Assembly: GCA_015058625.1 (NCBI GenBank)
Contig: SVCA01000002.1
Location: 310,001 to 374,000, forward strand
Source of the DNA: Pseudoselenomonas ruminantium
GTDB lineage: Bacteria; Bacillota; Negativicutes; Selenomonadales; Selenomonadaceae
Length of the DNA stretch: 64,000 nt
Reading direction: 5' to 3'
In this document: positions 42,236-53,722 of the stretch, in pieces
Layout of the letters: each line of letters starts with the position of its first letter
Position numbering within the stretch: the first letter of the stretch is position 1
Notes under the pieces: model-generated
The model's database searches: none
Seen by the model: only the letters and a program-made list of their open reading frames with translations
Told to the model about the DNA's origin: nothing
Position numbers and translations under genes: made by a program

Positions 42236-45200
42236 TTGTTATTTAATCCTGTGCCGGTAGGCAAAAGAACCAGGTATAGCTATGCTAAAATCAAGGAAGT
42301 TATGGAGATGCCGCATCTGCTGGACATTCAGCGGAACAGCTACCAGTGGTTCCTTGATGAAGGTTTGCAGGACATCTTTAATGACATTTCGCCGATTCAG
42401 GACTTCTCGGGTAATCTCGTGCTGTCCTTCGAGAGTTTCTCTTTGGGCGAGCCCAAGTATGAGCTCGATGAGTGCAAAGAGCGTGATGTAACGCTGGCTG
42501 CACCTATCCGCGTAAATGTCCGTCTGATCAATCGTGAGACAGGCGAAATTAAAGAACAGGAAGTTTTCATGGGCGATTTCCCGCTCATGACCGATACCGG
42601 TACGTTTATCATCAATGGTGCAGAGCGTGTTATCGTCAGCCAGTTGGTTCGTTCTCCTGGTGCATACTATGGAGAGGAAATTGACCCGACGGGTAAGCAT
42701 CTCTACAATGCTACGGTTATTCCGAACCGCGGTGCGTGGATTGAACTCGAAACGGATACCAATGATGTGGTTTCCGTTCGTATTGACCGCACGCGTAAAA
42801 TGCCGGTGACCTACTTCATTCGCGCCCTTGGCTTTGCTACGGACGAAGAAATCATTGACCTCTTTGGTGAAGATCCCCGCATCATGAACACGTTGGAACG
42901 TGATGGTGAGGATGTAAAATCCCAGGGCAAGGCTGTAATCGAAATTTACCGCCGTCTGCGTCCGGGTGAACCCGCCAATGAAGATAATGCCCAGCAGCTG
43001 CTGGATTCGCTGTTCTTTGACCCGAAGCGCTATGATCTGGCTACCGTTGGCCGTTACAAGCTGACGAAGAAGCTGGGCTGGAAGCGCCGTATCTTGGGCA
43101 AAGTTCTGGCAGAACCCATTGTGGATAAAGAAACGGGCGAAATCGTCATTCCGCAGGGTGAAGTCGTTACGGAAGATATGCTCGATGCCATTGATGTTGA
43201 GCGTGAACGCCAGCTCTTTGGCGAAGGGAAAATCGTGCAGCTCTATCTGCTCAAAAAAGATGGCAGCCGCATGAAGCTCCTGTGCTCTCCGACGCTCGAT
43301 ATCCATGACCGTACGATTACGAAGAATGATATCATCGCTTCCATTAACTATCTGCTGAACCTCATGGATGGCGTAGGCAGCACGGATGACATTGACCATC
43401 TGGGCAACCGCCGCGTGCGTGCTGTGGGCGAACTCCTGCAGAATCAGTTCCGCATCGGTCTGTCTCGTATGGAACGTGTCGTTCGTGAGCGCATGACCAT
43501 TCAGGATGTGGATGTGATTACGCCGCAGGCACTCATTAACATCCGTCCGGTAGTGGCAGCCATCAAGGAATTCTTCGGTTCCTCCCAGCTGTCCCAGTTC
43601 ATGGACCAGCACAACCCGCTGTCCGAACTTACGCATAAGCGCCGTCTGTCGGCCCTCGGCCCGGGCGGTCTGTCCCGTGAGCGTGCAGGCTTCGAAGTCC
43701 GCGACGTACACAACTCTCACTACGGCCGTATGTGCCCGGTAGAGTCTCCTGAAGGTCCGAACATCGGTCTTATCGGTTCGCTGGCTACTTATGCCCGCGT
43801 GAACCAGTTCGGCTTTATGGAAACGCCGTACCGCCGTGTGGACAAGGAAACCCATCGCGTAACGGATGAAGTGCGTTACCTTACCGCTGACGAAGAGGAT
43901 GAGCTCGTAATCGCACAGGCCAACGAACCGCTCGACGAAAACGAATGGTTCGTTAACCCGCGTGTAACGGCACGTTTCAACGAAGAAACCGGTCTGCATA
44001 CCCGCGAATCCGTTGACTACATGGACGTTAGCCCGCGTCAGGTGTTCTCCATTGCAACGGCTATGATTCCGTTCCTGGAAAACGACGATGCGAACCGTGC
44101 CCTCATGGGTGCGAACATGCAGCGTCAGGCTGTACCTCTGCTCCGTACGCAGGCACCGCTCGTCGGTACCGGTATGGAATACAAGGCCGCCTGCGACTCC
44201 GGTGTTATGGTACTGGCTAAACGTGCCGGTGTCGTTGAGAATGTAACGGCAGATTACATCGATGTACGCACGAAAAATGGCGAACTTGACCATTATAAAC
44301 TCCAGAAATTTATTCGCTCCAACCAGGGAACGTGTATCAATCAGGTTCCTATCGTCTACAAGGGCGATGAAGTGGTGGAAAAACAGCCGATCGCTGACGG
44401 CCCCGCTACGGACCATGGCGAACTGGCACTAGGTTACAACATCGTTGTTGCCTACATGCCATGGGAAGGCTATAACTACGAGGACGCCGTACTGCTGTCC
44501 GAAAACCTCGTAAAACGCGACCTCTATACATCCATTCATATTGAAGAATACGAATGCGATGCCCGCGATACCAAGCTTGGCCCTGAAGAAATCACCCGTG
44601 ATATTCCGAATGTGGCAGAAGAAGCACTCAAAGACCTCGATGAAGAAGGTATCATCCGCATTGGTGCCGACGTTCGTCCAGGCGATATCCTTGTCGGTAA
44701 GGTTACGCCGAAGGGCGAAACGGAACTTACCGCAGAAGAACGCCTGCTGCGTGCTATCTTCGGTGAAAAGGCCCGTGAAGTTCGCGACACTTCCCTGCGT
44801 GTACCGCATGGTGAACAGGGTAAGATCGTTGATGTTAAGATTTTCACCCGTGAAAACAACGATGAACTGCCGCCTGGCGTAAACCGTCTGGTGCGCGTCT
44901 ACATCGCACAGAAACGTAAGATTTCTGTCGGCGATAAGATGGCAGGCCGTCATGGTAACAAGGGTGTCGTTTCCCGCATTATGCGTCAGGAAGATATGCC
45001 GTTCCTGCCGGATGGTACGCCGGTTGATATCGTGCTGAACCCGCTGGGCGTGCCGTCCCGAATGAACATCGGTCAGATTCTCGAAGCCCATTTGGGTATG
45101 GCCGTTAAGGTTCTGGGCCAGCAGATTAAAGATGGCGACCCGACGGTTGAAGCCCGTCTGCGCGAAGCCGGTTATGACTTCGACAAGAATGGCATGCCGA

Positions 45201-45955
45201 TTCCGGACGTGGCTGGTCTGCATATCGCTACACCGGTATTTGACGGTGCAAGTGACGAGGCCGTATTCGGTACGATTAAGGCCGCAGGCCTTGCTGATGA
45301 TGCCAAGACGGTTCTCTATGATGGCCGTACCGGTGAGCCGTTTGAAAATCGCGTAACCGTTGGCTGCACGTACTTCCTCAAGCTGCATCATCTGGTTGCC
45401 GATAAGATTCATGCCCGTTCTACCGGCCCGTACTCCCTCGTTACGCAGCAGCCGCTGGGTGGTAAAGCTCAGTTCGGTGGTCAGCGTTTCGGTGAAATGG
45501 AAGTTTGGGCGCTGGAAGCATACGGCGCTGCATATACCCTGCAGGAAATCCTGACGGTTAAGTCCGATGACGTGGTGGGCCGTGTCAAGGCTTATGAAGC
45601 TATCGTCAAGGGTGAAAACATCCCCGAACCGGGTGTGCCGGAGTCCTTCAAGGTACTCATTAAGGAACTGCAGTCCATTGGCCTCGATATCAAGGTTCTC
45701 AACGAAGATGCCAAGGAAATATCCTTGCAGGATGAGGATGATGAAGATATCAACGAAACGGCTAAGAAACTTGATTTTGACGTGGCTGGCGTTGACCCCA
45801 CGCAGGAAGGTGCCGCTGCACCGAAGCAGGAAGACTCCTATGATGAAGGAGCACCCTCTGATGATGAGAAGCCGGACGACATCATTGCCGATATCGGCAG
45901 CCTCGGTTCCATTGTAGAACCTGGCGCAGAAGATACGGATAATGGTGAGGAATAA
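42236..45955 (+). CDS. rpoB: RNA polymerase beta subunit
   Basis: Catalytic subunit of RNA polymerase, 1239 residues. The start [17 protein letters not shown] is conserved. The rifampicin region is intact and looks sensitive-type: [44 protein letters not shown] and the C-terminal [30 protein letters not shown] are present. It ends in a long acidic tail (~70 residues) beyond the usual end. The start is TTG 42236, eight bases after AAGGGG; the in-frame GTG at 42227 overlaps that box. Unusually, it does not follow rplL directly. Confidence 0.98.
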   Translation: MLFNPVPVGKRTRYSYAKIKEVMEMPHLLDIQRNSYQWFLDEGLQDIFNDISPIQDFSGNLVLSFESFSLGEPKYELDECKERDVTLAAPIRVNVRLINRETGEIKEQEVFMGDFPLMTDTGTFIINGAERVIVSQLVRSPGAYYGEEIDPTGKHLYNATVIPNRGAWIELETDTNDVVSVRIDRTRKMPVTYFIRALGFATDEEIIDLFGEDPRIMNTLERDGEDVKSQGKAVIEIYRRLRPGEPANEDNAQQLLDSLFFDPKRYDLATVGRYKLTKKLGWKRRILGKVLAEPIVDKETGEIVIPQGEVVTEDMLDAIDVERERQLFGEGKIVQLYLLKKDGSRMKLLCSPTLDIHDRTITKNDIIASINYLLNLMDGVGSTDDIDHLGNRRVRAVGELLQNQFRIGLSRMERVVRERMTIQDVDVITPQALINIRPVVAAIKEFFGSSQLSQFMDQHNPLSELTHKRRLSALGPGGLSRERAGFEVRDVHNSHYGRMCPVESPEGPNIGLIGSLATYARVNQFGFMETPYRRVDKETHRVTDEVRYLTADEEDELVIAQANEPLDENEWFVNPRVTARFNEETGLHTRESVDYMDVSPRQVFSIATAMIPFLENDDANRALMGANMQRQAVPLLRTQAPLVGTGMEYKAACDSGVMVLAKRAGVVENVTADYIDVRTKNGELDHYKLQKFIRSNQGTCINQVPIVYKGDEVVEKQPIADGPATDHGELALGYNIVVAYMPWEGYNYEDAVLLSENLVKRDLYTSIHIEEYECDARDTKLGPEEITRDIPNVAEEALKDLDEEGIIRIGADVRPGDILVGKVTPKGETELTAEERLLRAIFGEKAREVRDTSLRVPHGEQGKIVDVKIFTRENNDELPPGVNRLVRVYIAQKRKISVGDKMAGRHGNKGVVSRIMRQEDMPFLPDGTPVDIVLNPLGVPSRMNIGQILEAHLGMAVKVLGQQIKDGDPTVEARLREAGYDFDKNGMPIPDVAGLHIATPVFDGASDEAVFGTIKAAGLADDAKTVLYDGRTGEPFENRVTVGCTYFLKLHHLVADKIHARSTGPYSLVTQQPLGGKAQFGGQRFGEMEVWALEAYGAAYTLQEILTVKSDDVVGRVKAYEAIVKGENIPEPGVPESFKVLIKELQSIGLDIKVLNEDAKEISLQDEDDEDINETAKKLDFDVAGVDPTQEGAAAPKQEDSYDEGAPSDDEKPDDIIADIGSLGSIVEPGAEDTDNGEE

Positions 45956-45973
45956 GAAGGGAGTGTCATCTCT

Positions 45974-48900
45974 TTGCTGGATGTAAATAATTTTGATTCG
46001 ATGCGCATCGGTCTGGCCTCTCCGGACAAAATCCGCGAGTGGTCCTACGGTGAGGTCAAGAAGCCGGAGACCATCAACTATCGTACGCTCAAACCGGAGC
46101 GCGATGGTCTGTTCTGCGAGCGTATCTTTGGTCCGACCCGCGACTGGGAATGCCATTGCGGTAAGTACAAACGTATCCGCTATAAGGGCATTGTCTGCGA
46201 CCGCTGCGGCGTTGAAGTCACTCGCGCGAAAGTCCGCCGCGAGCGCATGGGACATATCGAACTGGCTGCGCCGGTTTCACATATTTGGTATTTCAAGGGC
46301 ATTCCGAGCCGCATGGGCCTGATCTTAGACATCAGCCCGCGTGCGCTGGAAAAGGTTCTGTACTTTGCGTACTACATCGTGCTGGATGCCGGGGAAAATA
46401 CGGATCTCACGAAGAAGAGCCTGCTTTCCGAAAAGGAATACCACGATGCTTTGGAAAAATATGGCAACACCTTCCGTGTTGGCATGGGTGCCGAAGCCAT
46501 CAAAGAACTCCTCGATGAGCTGGATTTGGAACGCATGAGCGAAGTTCTGCGCAAGGAAGTCCGCACGGCTTCCGGTCAGAAGAAGATTCGTGCTATCCGC
46601 CGTCTGGAAGTTGTGGAAGCATTCCGCAAGTCCGGCAACAAGCCGTCTTGGATGATTATGGATGTTGTTCCGGTTATTCCGCCGGAACTGCGCCCGATGG
46701 TACAGCTCGATGGCGGCCGTTTTGCAACGTCTGACCTCAACGACCTGTATCGCCGTGTAATCAACCGTAACAACCGTCTGAAGCGCCTCTTGGACCTCGG
46801 TGCACCGGACATCATTGTCCGCAACGAGAAACGCATGCTGCAGGAAGCTGTTGACGCCCTGATTGATAACGGCCGCCGTGGCCGCCCTGTAACGGGCCCG
46901 GGCAACCGTCCGCTGAAATCCCTTTCCGACATGCTTAAAGGTAAGCAGGGCCGCTTCCGTCAGAACCTTCTCGGTAAGCGTGTTGACTACTCCGGCCGTT
47001 CCGTTATCGTTGTCGGCCCGGAACTGAAACTCCATCAATGCGGCCTGCCGAAGGAAATGGCTCTGGAACTCTTCAAGCCCTTTGTTATGAAAAAGCTGGT
47101 TTCCTCGGGAGCCGCTCACAATATCAAATCGGCTAAGCGCATGGTAGAACGTGCTAAACCTGAGGTTTGGGATGTTCTCGAAGGCGTAATCAAAGAGCAT
47201 CCGGTTCTCTTGAACCGTGCCCCGACGCTGCATCGTCTGGGTATCCAGGCTTTCGAGCCGGTACTCACCGAAGGCCGCGCCTTGAAGCTCCATCCGCTGG
47301 CTTGTACGGCATACAACGCCGACTTCGATGGTGACCAGATGGCTATCCATCTGCCGCTGTCCTCCGAAGCACAGACGGAAGCCCGCATCCTGATGCTGGC
47401 TGCGAACCACATCCTCGCACCGAAAGATGGTAAGCCAATCATCGTTCCGTCTCAGGATATGGTTCTGGGTTCCTATTACCTGACCAACATCCGTCCGGGT
47501 GCCAAGGGCGAAGGCAAAGTCCTCACGGGCATTGCCGAAGCACTGCTGGCTTATCAGCAGCATGACCTCGACCTGCAGGCTGCTATTCAGTGCCGCATCG
47601 ATGGTTATGGCCTCGTTAAGACTTCTTTGGGCCGCATGATTTTCAATGAAATCCTGCCCAAGGAAATCCGTTACTTCTACAAGGATAAAGAATCCGACCA
47701 GTGGTGCCTGGGCGTGCTCATGAACAAGAAGGAACTGGGCAAGCTCGTTGCCAAGTGCTACAATGCCTTTGGTGCTACGGAAACGGCACACGTTATCGAT
47801 GATGTTAAGAACCTCGGTTACCACTACGCTTGCGTAGCTGGTATGACCGTTGCTATCTCCGACGTTATCGTGCCGCCGAAGAAGAAGACCATCATCAGCG
47901 ACACGCAGCAGATCGTCAACAAGGTTGAGCGCCGCTATGACCGCGGTCTCATCACCGAAGAAGAACGTTACCACAAGGTTGTTGACCTCTGGTCCAAGGC
48001 TACGGATGACGTGGCTGACGCCATGATGGACAACATGGACGCCTTCAACCCGATTTTCATGATGGCGGACTCCGGTGCCCGTGGTAACAAACAGCAGATG
48101 CGTCAGCTGGCCGGTATGCGCGGTCTTATGGCTGACCCGTCTGGTAAAATCATCGACTTGCCGATCACGGCAAACTTCCGTGAAGGCCTGTCCGTATCCG
48201 ATTACTTTATTTCTTCCCACGGTGCCCGTAAGGGGCTGGCCGATACCGCACTGCGTACGGCTGACTCCGGTTACCTGACCCGCCGTCTCGTAGACGTGGC
48301 ACAGGATGTAATCGTCCGTGAGGAAGACTGCGATATCTCCACTCTGAACCTGGTTCAGGCTCGTGCACGTCTTGCCGAGTCCACCTTCGATGCACTGGAA
48401 ATCCTCAACGACAGCCTCATGGGCCGTCTGTTGGGGGCCGATGTCCTCGACCCCGAAACCAAGGAGTTGCTCTTTGCACGCGACACCATTCTGGATGAGG
48501 AAAAACTGGCCGTTATCGGCGAGAAAGAAGTTCGCGAAATCATGGTTCGCGGTTCTTCTCTGGCCTCCGAAGCTGCTATCAGCAACGCCATGATTACCGA
48601 AGCCATCACTTTGGGCGAGCCGGATGAGGCTGCCCGCGCCAAGGCTAAGGATTCCATGATTCACGAAATGAGCGGCAAGGATGTTACCCGTGATGTGGTT
48701 GACTCCGCAAATGCTGTAGTAGTAGCTGCCGGCACCAAGCTGACGGCTGAACTCATTGACACGATTCTGGCTTCCGACGCTAAGGAAATCCGCGTGCGCA
48801 ACAACAACGTCCGTGGTATCGAAGTTGAGGCTATCAAGGAAGGCGATGGTATCATCGAATCCTTGGCAGAACGTATCGTTGGCCGTGTGCTGGCTGAAAA

Positions 48901-49972
48901 CATCGATGACCCGGCTACGGGTGAACGCATTGCCTCCATCAACGACACCGTTGATGAAGATATGGCAAAACGCATTGAAAAAGTGCGTGACCACGTTTCC
49001 ATCCGCAGCGTGCTCACCTGTAAGTCCCAGTTCGGCGTCTGCATCAAGTGCTATGGCCGCGACCTGGCTAATCAGGCTGAGGTGGAAATCGGTGAAGCAG
49101 TTGGTATCATCGCCGCTCAGTCCATCGGTGAACCGGGTACACAGCTCACCATGCGTACGTTCCACTCCGGCGGTGTTGCCGGTGACGATATCACTCAGGG
49201 TCTTCCGCGTGTCGAAGAATTGTTCGAAGCACGTAAGCCGAAGCACCATGCCATCATCGCAGAGATTGAAGGCCGTGCAGAAGTCGAAGACTCCGGTAAG
49301 GGTATGCGCAAGGTTACGATTGTACCGGACGAAGGCGAAGCCCGCGAATATGCAATCCCGTATGGCGCCCGTATGGCAGCCAAGCAGGGTATGCATTTGA
49401 AGCCGGGTGACAAACTCACCGAAGGTTCCATCAACCCGCACGATATCCTGCGTGTCTGCGGTCTGCAGGCAACTCAGCGTTACCTGGTATACGAAGTACA
49501 GAAAGTTTATAAGTCCCAGGGCGTTGAGATTAACGATAAGCATATCGAAGTTATGGTTCGTCAGATGCTCCATAAGGTCAAGATTGAGGAATCCGGCAGC
49601 ACGGATTTCCTGCCTGGCGAATACATCGACATCAACCAGTTCGAGGCTGCCAATACCAAGGCAATCGAGGAAGACGGCGAACCCGCTGTGGCAAAACCGA
49701 TTCTCCTCGGTATTACCAAGGCATCTCTGGCTACCGATTCCTTCATGTCGGCTGCTTCTTTCCAGGAAACCACCCGTGTACTCACGGATGCCGCCATCAA
49801 GGGCAAGGTTGACCCGCTTATCGGCCTCAAGGAAAATGTTATCATCGGTAAGCTGATTCCGGCTGGTACGGGTATGAGCCGTTACCGCAACTTGAAGATT
49901 GTGGATAAGGACCCGAAACCGGTAGAAGAAGTTGCTGAAGAAACTGTGGAAACCGATACGGTAGAAGCATAA
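45974..49972 (+). CDS. rpoC: RNA polymerase beta' subunit
   Basis: 1332 residues. The N-terminal zinc ribbon has cysteines at 60, 62, 75 and 78. The active site [16 protein letters not shown] carries the three magnesium aspartates. The bridge-helix region reads [20 protein letters not shown]. The second zinc site includes [16 protein letters not shown], and [28 protein letters not shown] follows. The start is TTG 45974 after AAGGGAGTG, 18 bp from rpoB. A short acidic C-terminal tail is present. Confidence 0.99.
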   Translation: MLDVNNFDSMRIGLASPDKIREWSYGEVKKPETINYRTLKPERDGLFCERIFGPTRDWECHCGKYKRIRYKGIVCDRCGVEVTRAKVRRERMGHIELAAPVSHIWYFKGIPSRMGLILDISPRALEKVLYFAYYIVLDAGENTDLTKKSLLSEKEYHDALEKYGNTFRVGMGAEAIKELLDELDLERMSEVLRKEVRTASGQKKIRAIRRLEVVEAFRKSGNKPSWMIMDVVPVIPPELRPMVQLDGGRFATSDLNDLYRRVINRNNRLKRLLDLGAPDIIVRNEKRMLQEAVDALIDNGRRGRPVTGPGNRPLKSLSDMLKGKQGRFRQNLLGKRVDYSGRSVIVVGPELKLHQCGLPKEMALELFKPFVMKKLVSSGAAHNIKSAKRMVERAKPEVWDVLEGVIKEHPVLLNRAPTLHRLGIQAFEPVLTEGRALKLHPLACTAYNADFDGDQMAIHLPLSSEAQTEARILMLAANHILAPKDGKPIIVPSQDMVLGSYYLTNIRPGAKGEGKVLTGIAEALLAYQQHDLDLQAAIQCRIDGYGLVKTSLGRMIFNEILPKEIRYFYKDKESDQWCLGVLMNKKELGKLVAKCYNAFGATETAHVIDDVKNLGYHYACVAGMTVAISDVIVPPKKKTIISDTQQIVNKVERRYDRGLITEEERYHKVVDLWSKATDDVADAMMDNMDAFNPIFMMADSGARGNKQQMRQLAGMRGLMADPSGKIIDLPITANFREGLSVSDYFISSHGARKGLADTALRTADSGYLTRRLVDVAQDVIVREEDCDISTLNLVQARARLAESTFDALEILNDSLMGRLLGADVLDPETKELLFARDTILDEEKLAVIGEKEVREIMVRGSSLASEAAISNAMITEAITLGEPDEAARAKAKDSMIHEMSGKDVTRDVVDSANAVVVAAGTKLTAELIDTILASDAKEIRVRNNNVRGIEVEAIKEGDGIIESLAERIVGRVLAENIDDPATGERIASINDTVDEDMAKRIEKVRDHVSIRSVLTCKSQFGVCIKCYGRDLANQAEVEIGEAVGIIAAQSIGEPGTQLTMRTFHSGGVAGDDITQGLPRVEELFEARKPKHHAIIAEIEGRAEVEDSGKGMRKVTIVPDEGEAREYAIPYGARMAAKQGMHLKPGDKLTEGSINPHDILRVCGLQATQRYLVYEVQKVYKSQGVEINDKHIEVMVRQMLHKVKIEESGSTDFLPGEYIDINQFEAANTKAIEEDGEPAVAKPILLGITKASLATDSFMSAASFQETTRVLTDAAIKGKVDPLIGLKENVIIGKLIPAGTGMSRYRNLKIVDKDPKPVEEVAEETVETDTVEA

Positions 49973-49995
49973 TAGACCATAAAAGACTACTTGGG

Positions 49996-50072
49996 AAGCC
50001 TTCCCCTCTGGGGAAGGGGGACCGCGTAGCGGTAGATGAGGTTCAAAGGTAGTCAATACCTTTGAACCTCAT
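49996..50072 (+). terminator. Repeat element fused to the rpoC terminator
   Basis: Starts AAGCCTTCCCC and forms CCTTCCCC/GGGGAAGG and CCGC/GCGG hairpins. It ends GATGAGGT, which runs straight into a 16-bp perfect stem (ATGAGGTTCAAAGGTA and complement, 50036-50072) followed by TTATATTTTA. The ends match those of the element at 32881-32962. Confidence 0.8.
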
Positions 50073-50095
50073 TTTATATTTTAGGAGGTTTTACA

Positions 50096-50929
50096 ATGGC
50101 TGAAGAATGTAATCATGATTGTAGTTCCTGCGGTACCAACTGTGGTGCGGACACCCGCCCAAAAGATTTGCACGAAGCACCCCATGAGCTCAGCGATATC
50201 CGCCATGTCATTGCGGTAGTCAGCGGCAAGGGCGGTGTTGGTAAATCTCTGGTGACGGGGCTGCTGTCTGTGGCGATGTCGCGCAAAGGCAAGCATGTGG
50301 GCATTATGGATGCGGATATTACCGGCCCATCCATCCCTAAGATGTTTGGTGTCAGTGGTGAAGTGTGTGGCAGTGAAAAGGGAGCATACCCTGTGACCAC
50401 TGCCGGCGGTATTGATATCGTCAGCATGAACCTCCTGCTCGATGATGATACAGACCCAGTCGTATGGCGCGGCCCCATCATCAGCGGTGTGGTCAAGCAG
50501 TTTTGGCATGATTTCATCTGGGAAGATGTGGACTATATGTTCGTGGATATGCCTCCCGGAACCGGTGATGTGCCGCTGACGGTGATGCAGTCCATCAAAC
50601 TGGATGGTATCATCATTGTCACGAGCCCGCAGGAACTCGTGTCCATGATTGTAGAAAAGGCCGTGAAGATGGCCGAAGCCATGAAGGTGCCTATCCTGGG
50701 CCTCGTGGAAAATATGAGCTACTTTGAATGCCCCGACTGTGGCAAACGCCATGCAATTTATGGTCAAAGTCATATTGAGGAAATTGCCAAAGAATACAAC
50801 CTCGATGTGCTGGGGCGCATCCCCATCCAGCCTGCACTGGCAGCAGAATGTGATGGCGGGCAGATTGAGACGACCGAGGCCGATTACCTCGACGAAGCAA
50901 CGGCAAAACTTCTTGCTTTAGATGAATAA
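50096..50929 (+). CDS. Mrp/NBP35-family iron-sulfur carrier ATPase
   Basis: A 277-residue P-loop protein that carries and delivers Fe-S clusters. The N-terminus has a cysteine cluster (CNHDCSSCGTNC) like Nbp35, then the deviant Walker A SGKGGVGKS, ADITGPSIPKMFG, and DYMFVDMPPGTGDVPLT. FECPDCGKRH provides the C-terminal CxxC for bridging cluster binding. AGGAGG precedes the ATG. It is transcribed alone, ending at a bidirectional palindromic terminator. Confidence 0.93.
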   Translation: MAEECNHDCSSCGTNCGADTRPKDLHEAPHELSDIRHVIAVVSGKGGVGKSLVTGLLSVAMSRKGKHVGIMDADITGPSIPKMFGVSGEVCGSEKGAYPVTTAGGIDIVSMNLLLDDDTDPVVWRGPIISGVVKQFWHDFIWEDVDYMFVDMPPGTGDVPLTVMQSIKLDGIIIVTSPQELVSMIVEKAVKMAEAMKVPILGLVENMSYFECPDCGKRHAIYGQSHIEEIAKEYNLDVLGRIPIQPALAAECDGGQIETTEADYLDEATAKLLALDE

Positions 50930-50934
50930 AAAGC

Positions 50935-50985
50935 AAAAGCTGGAGCTTGACATGTCAAATTGACAAGTCAAGTTCCAGCTTTTTC
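50935..50985. terminator. Bidirectional terminator with two TTGACNNGTCAA copies
   Basis: AAAAGCTGGA...TCCAGCTTTTT outer stem, with TTGACATGTCAA (50947-50958) and TTGACAAGTCAA (50960-50971) inside. It lies between the convergent mrp and methyltransferase genes. Confidence 0.88.
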
Positions 50986-51004
50986 GTGCCTATAGTTATG
51001 GAAG

Positions 51005-51607
51005 TTATGGATGACTAAGCCGGAACACCAGCAGTTTTTCCCGCGGGTCGCTGTATTTTTCTCCGGGGCGGCAGTCGATGGTGTCAATGAGTGTCAGATG
51101 GGAGAGCTCCGCGAGGTATTCGGTGTAGGCTGGGGATGGGTAGTAGAAAATCAGGAGAATATCTCTGGGCGAATTTTTGCAGGAGTCTTGCAGATTGTCG
51201 AGCACAGTGCGGAGAATTTCCACGGCGAAGGGATTGAAGAAGAAGCAGCGGTCTACCTGTTCGGGAACGGTGAAGTTGACTGCATCCTGTTGGAGCAGGG
51301 TCACTCGATTGCCCCGCGGGGCGGTTTGCTGATTGGTGCAGGCTCTTTCGTAGAGGCGGGGATTATACTCAATGCCGATGGCGTGGCATTTTGTCTGGCT
51401 CGTGAGGAAAAAGCTGACTCGGCCTTTGCCACAGCCGTAGTCCACCACGGTATTGTGCTTGTCAATATAGCCGCTGCGGGCGAGTTGTTCGAGTACGGTG
51501 TAATCGGTCGGTTCATAGGGATAGCGCACCAAGTCGGAAATGGTGTCATCCCGTCCCGTGGTTTTGATATGCAGCAGTTTGTCCCAGTCGTTTTCCAGGT
51601 CAGTCAT
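51005..51607 (-). CDS. Class I SAM-dependent methyltransferase-like protein
   Basis: A 200-residue protein with a Rossmann methyltransferase core: VVDYGCGKGRVSFFLTS (motif I, about 54-70), AIGIEYNPRLYERA (motif II) and CFFFNPFAVEILRTVL (motif IV position). The N-terminus (DWDKLLHIKTTGRDDTI) is a recurring lead in this group of unnamed proteins. The substrate is unknown. AAAGGAG lies 12 bases before the ATG. It is a single gene between two terminators or promoters and convergent with mrp. Confidence 0.8.
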   Translation of the reverse strand: MTDLENDWDKLLHIKTTGRDDTISDLVRYPYEPTDYTVLEQLARSGYIDKHNTVVDYGCGKGRVSFFLTSQTKCHAIGIEYNPRLYERACTNQQTAPRGNRVTLLQQDAVNFTVPEQVDRCFFFNPFAVEILRTVLDNLQDSCKNSPRDILLIFYYPSPAYTEYLAELSHLTLIDTIDCRPGEKYSDPREKLLVFRLSHP

Positions 51608-51733
51608 AAGGTTTAGAGGCTCCTTTGCGATAATGATTGTTCTATTTTATCGTATCAATGAAAGGTTTTCAATGGGGGAGGAAAAGGATATTTTCCTGCA
51701 GTCACGAATTATTTTCTGTGGAGGGTGAGGCTT

Positions 51734-52891
51734 ATGACGAAAAAATTATTTTTGGAAGATGTGCTGCAGCGCAGTTCTGAGGCTGTGGTTACGGACTGTG
51801 TGGAATTAAAGACGGGCTTTGGTATTGTGCTTGACCAGACGGTGTTTTATCCCGAAGGGGGCGGGCAGCTTAGCGATACAGGAAAATTAATTTATGGTGA
51901 CCGGGAAGTTGTGGTCACGCATGTCCGGGAAACAGAGGGACGCATCCTGCACGAGACGGCGGAGCCTTTGTCAGTTGGTACGCAGGTACTGGCAGAAATT
52001 GACTGGCAAACGCGCTTTGACCATATGCAGCAGCATTGTGGGGAGCATCTGCTGTCCTATGGTTTCTGGAAAATTTGCGGGGCCGACAATGTAGGCTTTC
52101 ATATGTCGCCAGAGATGGTGACGATTGATTTGAGCCGTGAGGTGACAAGCGCGGAAATCGCGCAGGTGGAGGCGCTGGCCAATCTGCATATTCAGGAGAA
52201 CCGCCCCATAAGAGCAGAGTGGATGGAGGCCGAGAAAGCGGCCAAGTGCGCCACCCGCAAGTTTAATGACAAACTCACCGGGCCTGTGCGGGTCGTGCAG
52301 ATTGAAGGCAGTGATGCCTGTACCTGCTGTGGCACGCATCCACCCATGACAGGCATGGTGGGGTTGGTAAAAATTTTCAAGGCGGAAAAGCATAAGCAGG
52401 GCACGCGGATTTATTTTCTCTGCGGGCGGCTGGCCATGGAAAAAATCAGTCGCTGCTGGCAGGAATTAAATGGTGCGGTGCAGCTTCTGTCCCTCAAAGA
52501 TGAGGAAATCCGTCTAGGCGTGGAGCGGCTGCAAGATGAAATTAAGGAGCTCAAGGAGAAGCTGTCCGGGGCCGAACTTCGCTGGGTGCAGGAAAAGGCC
52601 CGCCAACTGTTACAGGATACGCCGCTTACGGATGGCGTGAAGTCCATTACCCTGCAGGAAGAAGATATTTCTGCGGACGCGGCCAGAAAGCTGGCGCAGG
52701 TTTTGAGCGAAGACCCGCAGGCAGAGGTTACGATTTATTATCCAAGTGGTGGCCGGATGAATTATGTGCTGGCTAGTGGCAGTGAAGTGAAGGTTAGCTG
52801 CCGGGAACGGATTAAGGCGATTAATGAACGGCTCGGAGGCCGGGGCGGTGGCAAGGATAATTTTGCCCAAGGCAGTGCAGAGGTGAGATAG
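51734..52891 (+). CDS. AlaX-like alanyl-tRNA editing protein with DHHA1-type tail
   Basis: A 385-residue trans-editing protein that would hydrolyse mischarged Ser-tRNA(Ala) or Gly-tRNA(Ala). The N-terminal threonyl/alanyl second-additional domain has FYPEGGGQLSDTG, the zinc motif HCGEHLLS (HxxxH, about residues 96-100) and the second pair CTCCGTHPPMTG. A coiled coil (about 245-285) and a DHHA1-like C-terminus with a glycine-rich end (GGRGGGKDNFAQGS) follow, as in AlaX-L forms. The ATG at 51734 is chosen over GTG 51725, which overlaps the GGAGGGTGAGG box. The radical SAM gene starts 1 bp after its stop. Confidence 0.92.
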   Translation: MTKKLFLEDVLQRSSEAVVTDCVELKTGFGIVLDQTVFYPEGGGQLSDTGKLIYGDREVVVTHVRETEGRILHETAEPLSVGTQVLAEIDWQTRFDHMQQHCGEHLLSYGFWKICGADNVGFHMSPEMVTIDLSREVTSAEIAQVEALANLHIQENRPIRAEWMEAEKAAKCATRKFNDKLTGPVRVVQIEGSDACTCCGTHPPMTGMVGLVKIFKAEKHKQGTRIYFLCGRLAMEKISRCWQELNGAVQLLSLKDEEIRLGVERLQDEIKELKEKLSGAELRWVQEKARQLLQDTPLTDGVKSITLQEEDISADAARKLAQVLSEDPQAEVTIYYPSGGRMNYVLASGSEVKVSCRERIKAINERLGGRGGGKDNFAQGSAEVR

Positions 52892-52892
52892 C

Positions 52893-53720
52893 GTGTTGAC
52901 ATGTCAACTTTGTCCGCATCATTGCAAGCTGGCGGAAGGGCAGGTGGGATATTGCCGGACCCGGCGGAATGAGGGGGGCGTGGTGCGGAGTTTGAGTTAT
53001 GGGCAGGTGACTTCGCTGGCGCTGGACCCTATAGAGAAGAAGCCCCTTTATCATTTTTATCCCGGTACGGTGATTTTGTCCGTGGGGAGTTTTGGCTGCA
53101 ATATGCGTTGTCCCTTTTGTCAGAATTACAGCATATCGCAGGATGATGGGGGCGAAGTGCAGGGCTATCTGGCACCGGAAAAATTGGCGGAACTGGCGGT
53201 GGAGACGCAAAAGCAGCATGGCAGTATCGGCGTGGCTTTTACCTATAATGAACCGTTGTTGAACTTCGAATATTTGCTGGATGTGGCGCCGCTTTTGCGG
53301 GCGGCGGGGCAGAAGGTGGTGTTGGTCAGCAACGGACAGATTGAGGCGGAACCTCTACGCAAGTTATTGCCGCTGCTTGATGCCGCCAATATTGATTTGA
53401 AAGCCTTTAATGTGGCAACCTACCAATGGATGGGCGGCTCCTTGGAGGCGGTGCAGAGAACCATTCGGATGATGGCAGAGGCCGGCGTTCATGTGGAGGC
53501 TACCACTTTGGTCATTCCCGGGAAAAATGACGACATGGAGGAATTTCGGGCAGAAACAGAGTGGTTGGCAGGGATAAGTCCAGAGATACCTCTGCATCTG
53601 TCCCGCTATTTCCCTCGCTATCAGTGCGCAATCGAAATGACGCCCCTGGTCACCTTGCAGAAGTTGCAAAAAGTGGCGCAGGAGCGTCTGCACTATGTGT
53701 ACTTGGGCAATGTCCGTTAG
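52893..53720 (+). CDS. AmrS-type radical SAM protein (AmmeMemoRadiSam system)
   Basis: A 275-residue radical SAM enzyme related to pyruvate-formate-lyase activases (COG1180). The N-terminal zinc-like motif CQLCPHHCKLAEGQVGYCRTR is specific to the AmrS subgroup. The 4Fe-4S motif is CNMRCPFCQNYSIS (CxxxCxxC). Later segments VAFTYNEPLLNFEY, DLKAFN and YFPRYQ fit. The GTG start has GAGGTGAG upstream and lies in the palindrome GTTGACATGTCAAC. The partner AMMECR1 and Memo genes are not in the window. Its role is not established. It ends 2 bp from the stop of the convergent AraC gene. Confidence 0.9.
   Translation: MLTCQLCPHHCKLAEGQVGYCRTRRNEGGVVRSLSYGQVTSLALDPIEKKPLYHFYPGTVILSVGSFGCNMRCPFCQNYSISQDDGGEVQGYLAPEKLAELAVETQKQHGSIGVAFTYNEPLLNFEYLLDVAPLLRAAGQKVVLVSNGQIEAEPLRKLLPLLDAANIDLKAFNVATYQWMGGSLEAVQRTIRMMAEAGVHVEATTLVIPGKNDDMEEFRAETEWLAGISPEIPLHLSRYFPRYQCAIEMTPLVTLQKLQKVAQERLHYVYLGNVR
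52895..52908. promoter_or_regulatory. GTTGACATGTCAAC palindrome over the amrS start codon
   Basis: A perfect 14-bp palindrome covering codons 1-5 of the radical SAM gene. It is one of eight TTGACNNGTCAA sites. Confidence 0.55.
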
Positions 53721-53722
53721 GC

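Noticed and set aside
42239..44416. 725-codon open frame antisense to rpoB
   Set aside because: Shadow frame of a biased, highly expressed gene; no family resemblance.
46325..50056. 1243-codon open frame antisense to rpoC
   Set aside because: It mirrors rpoC codon use in a complementary frame, has no ribosome binding site and no recognisable domain. The rpoC frame is certain.
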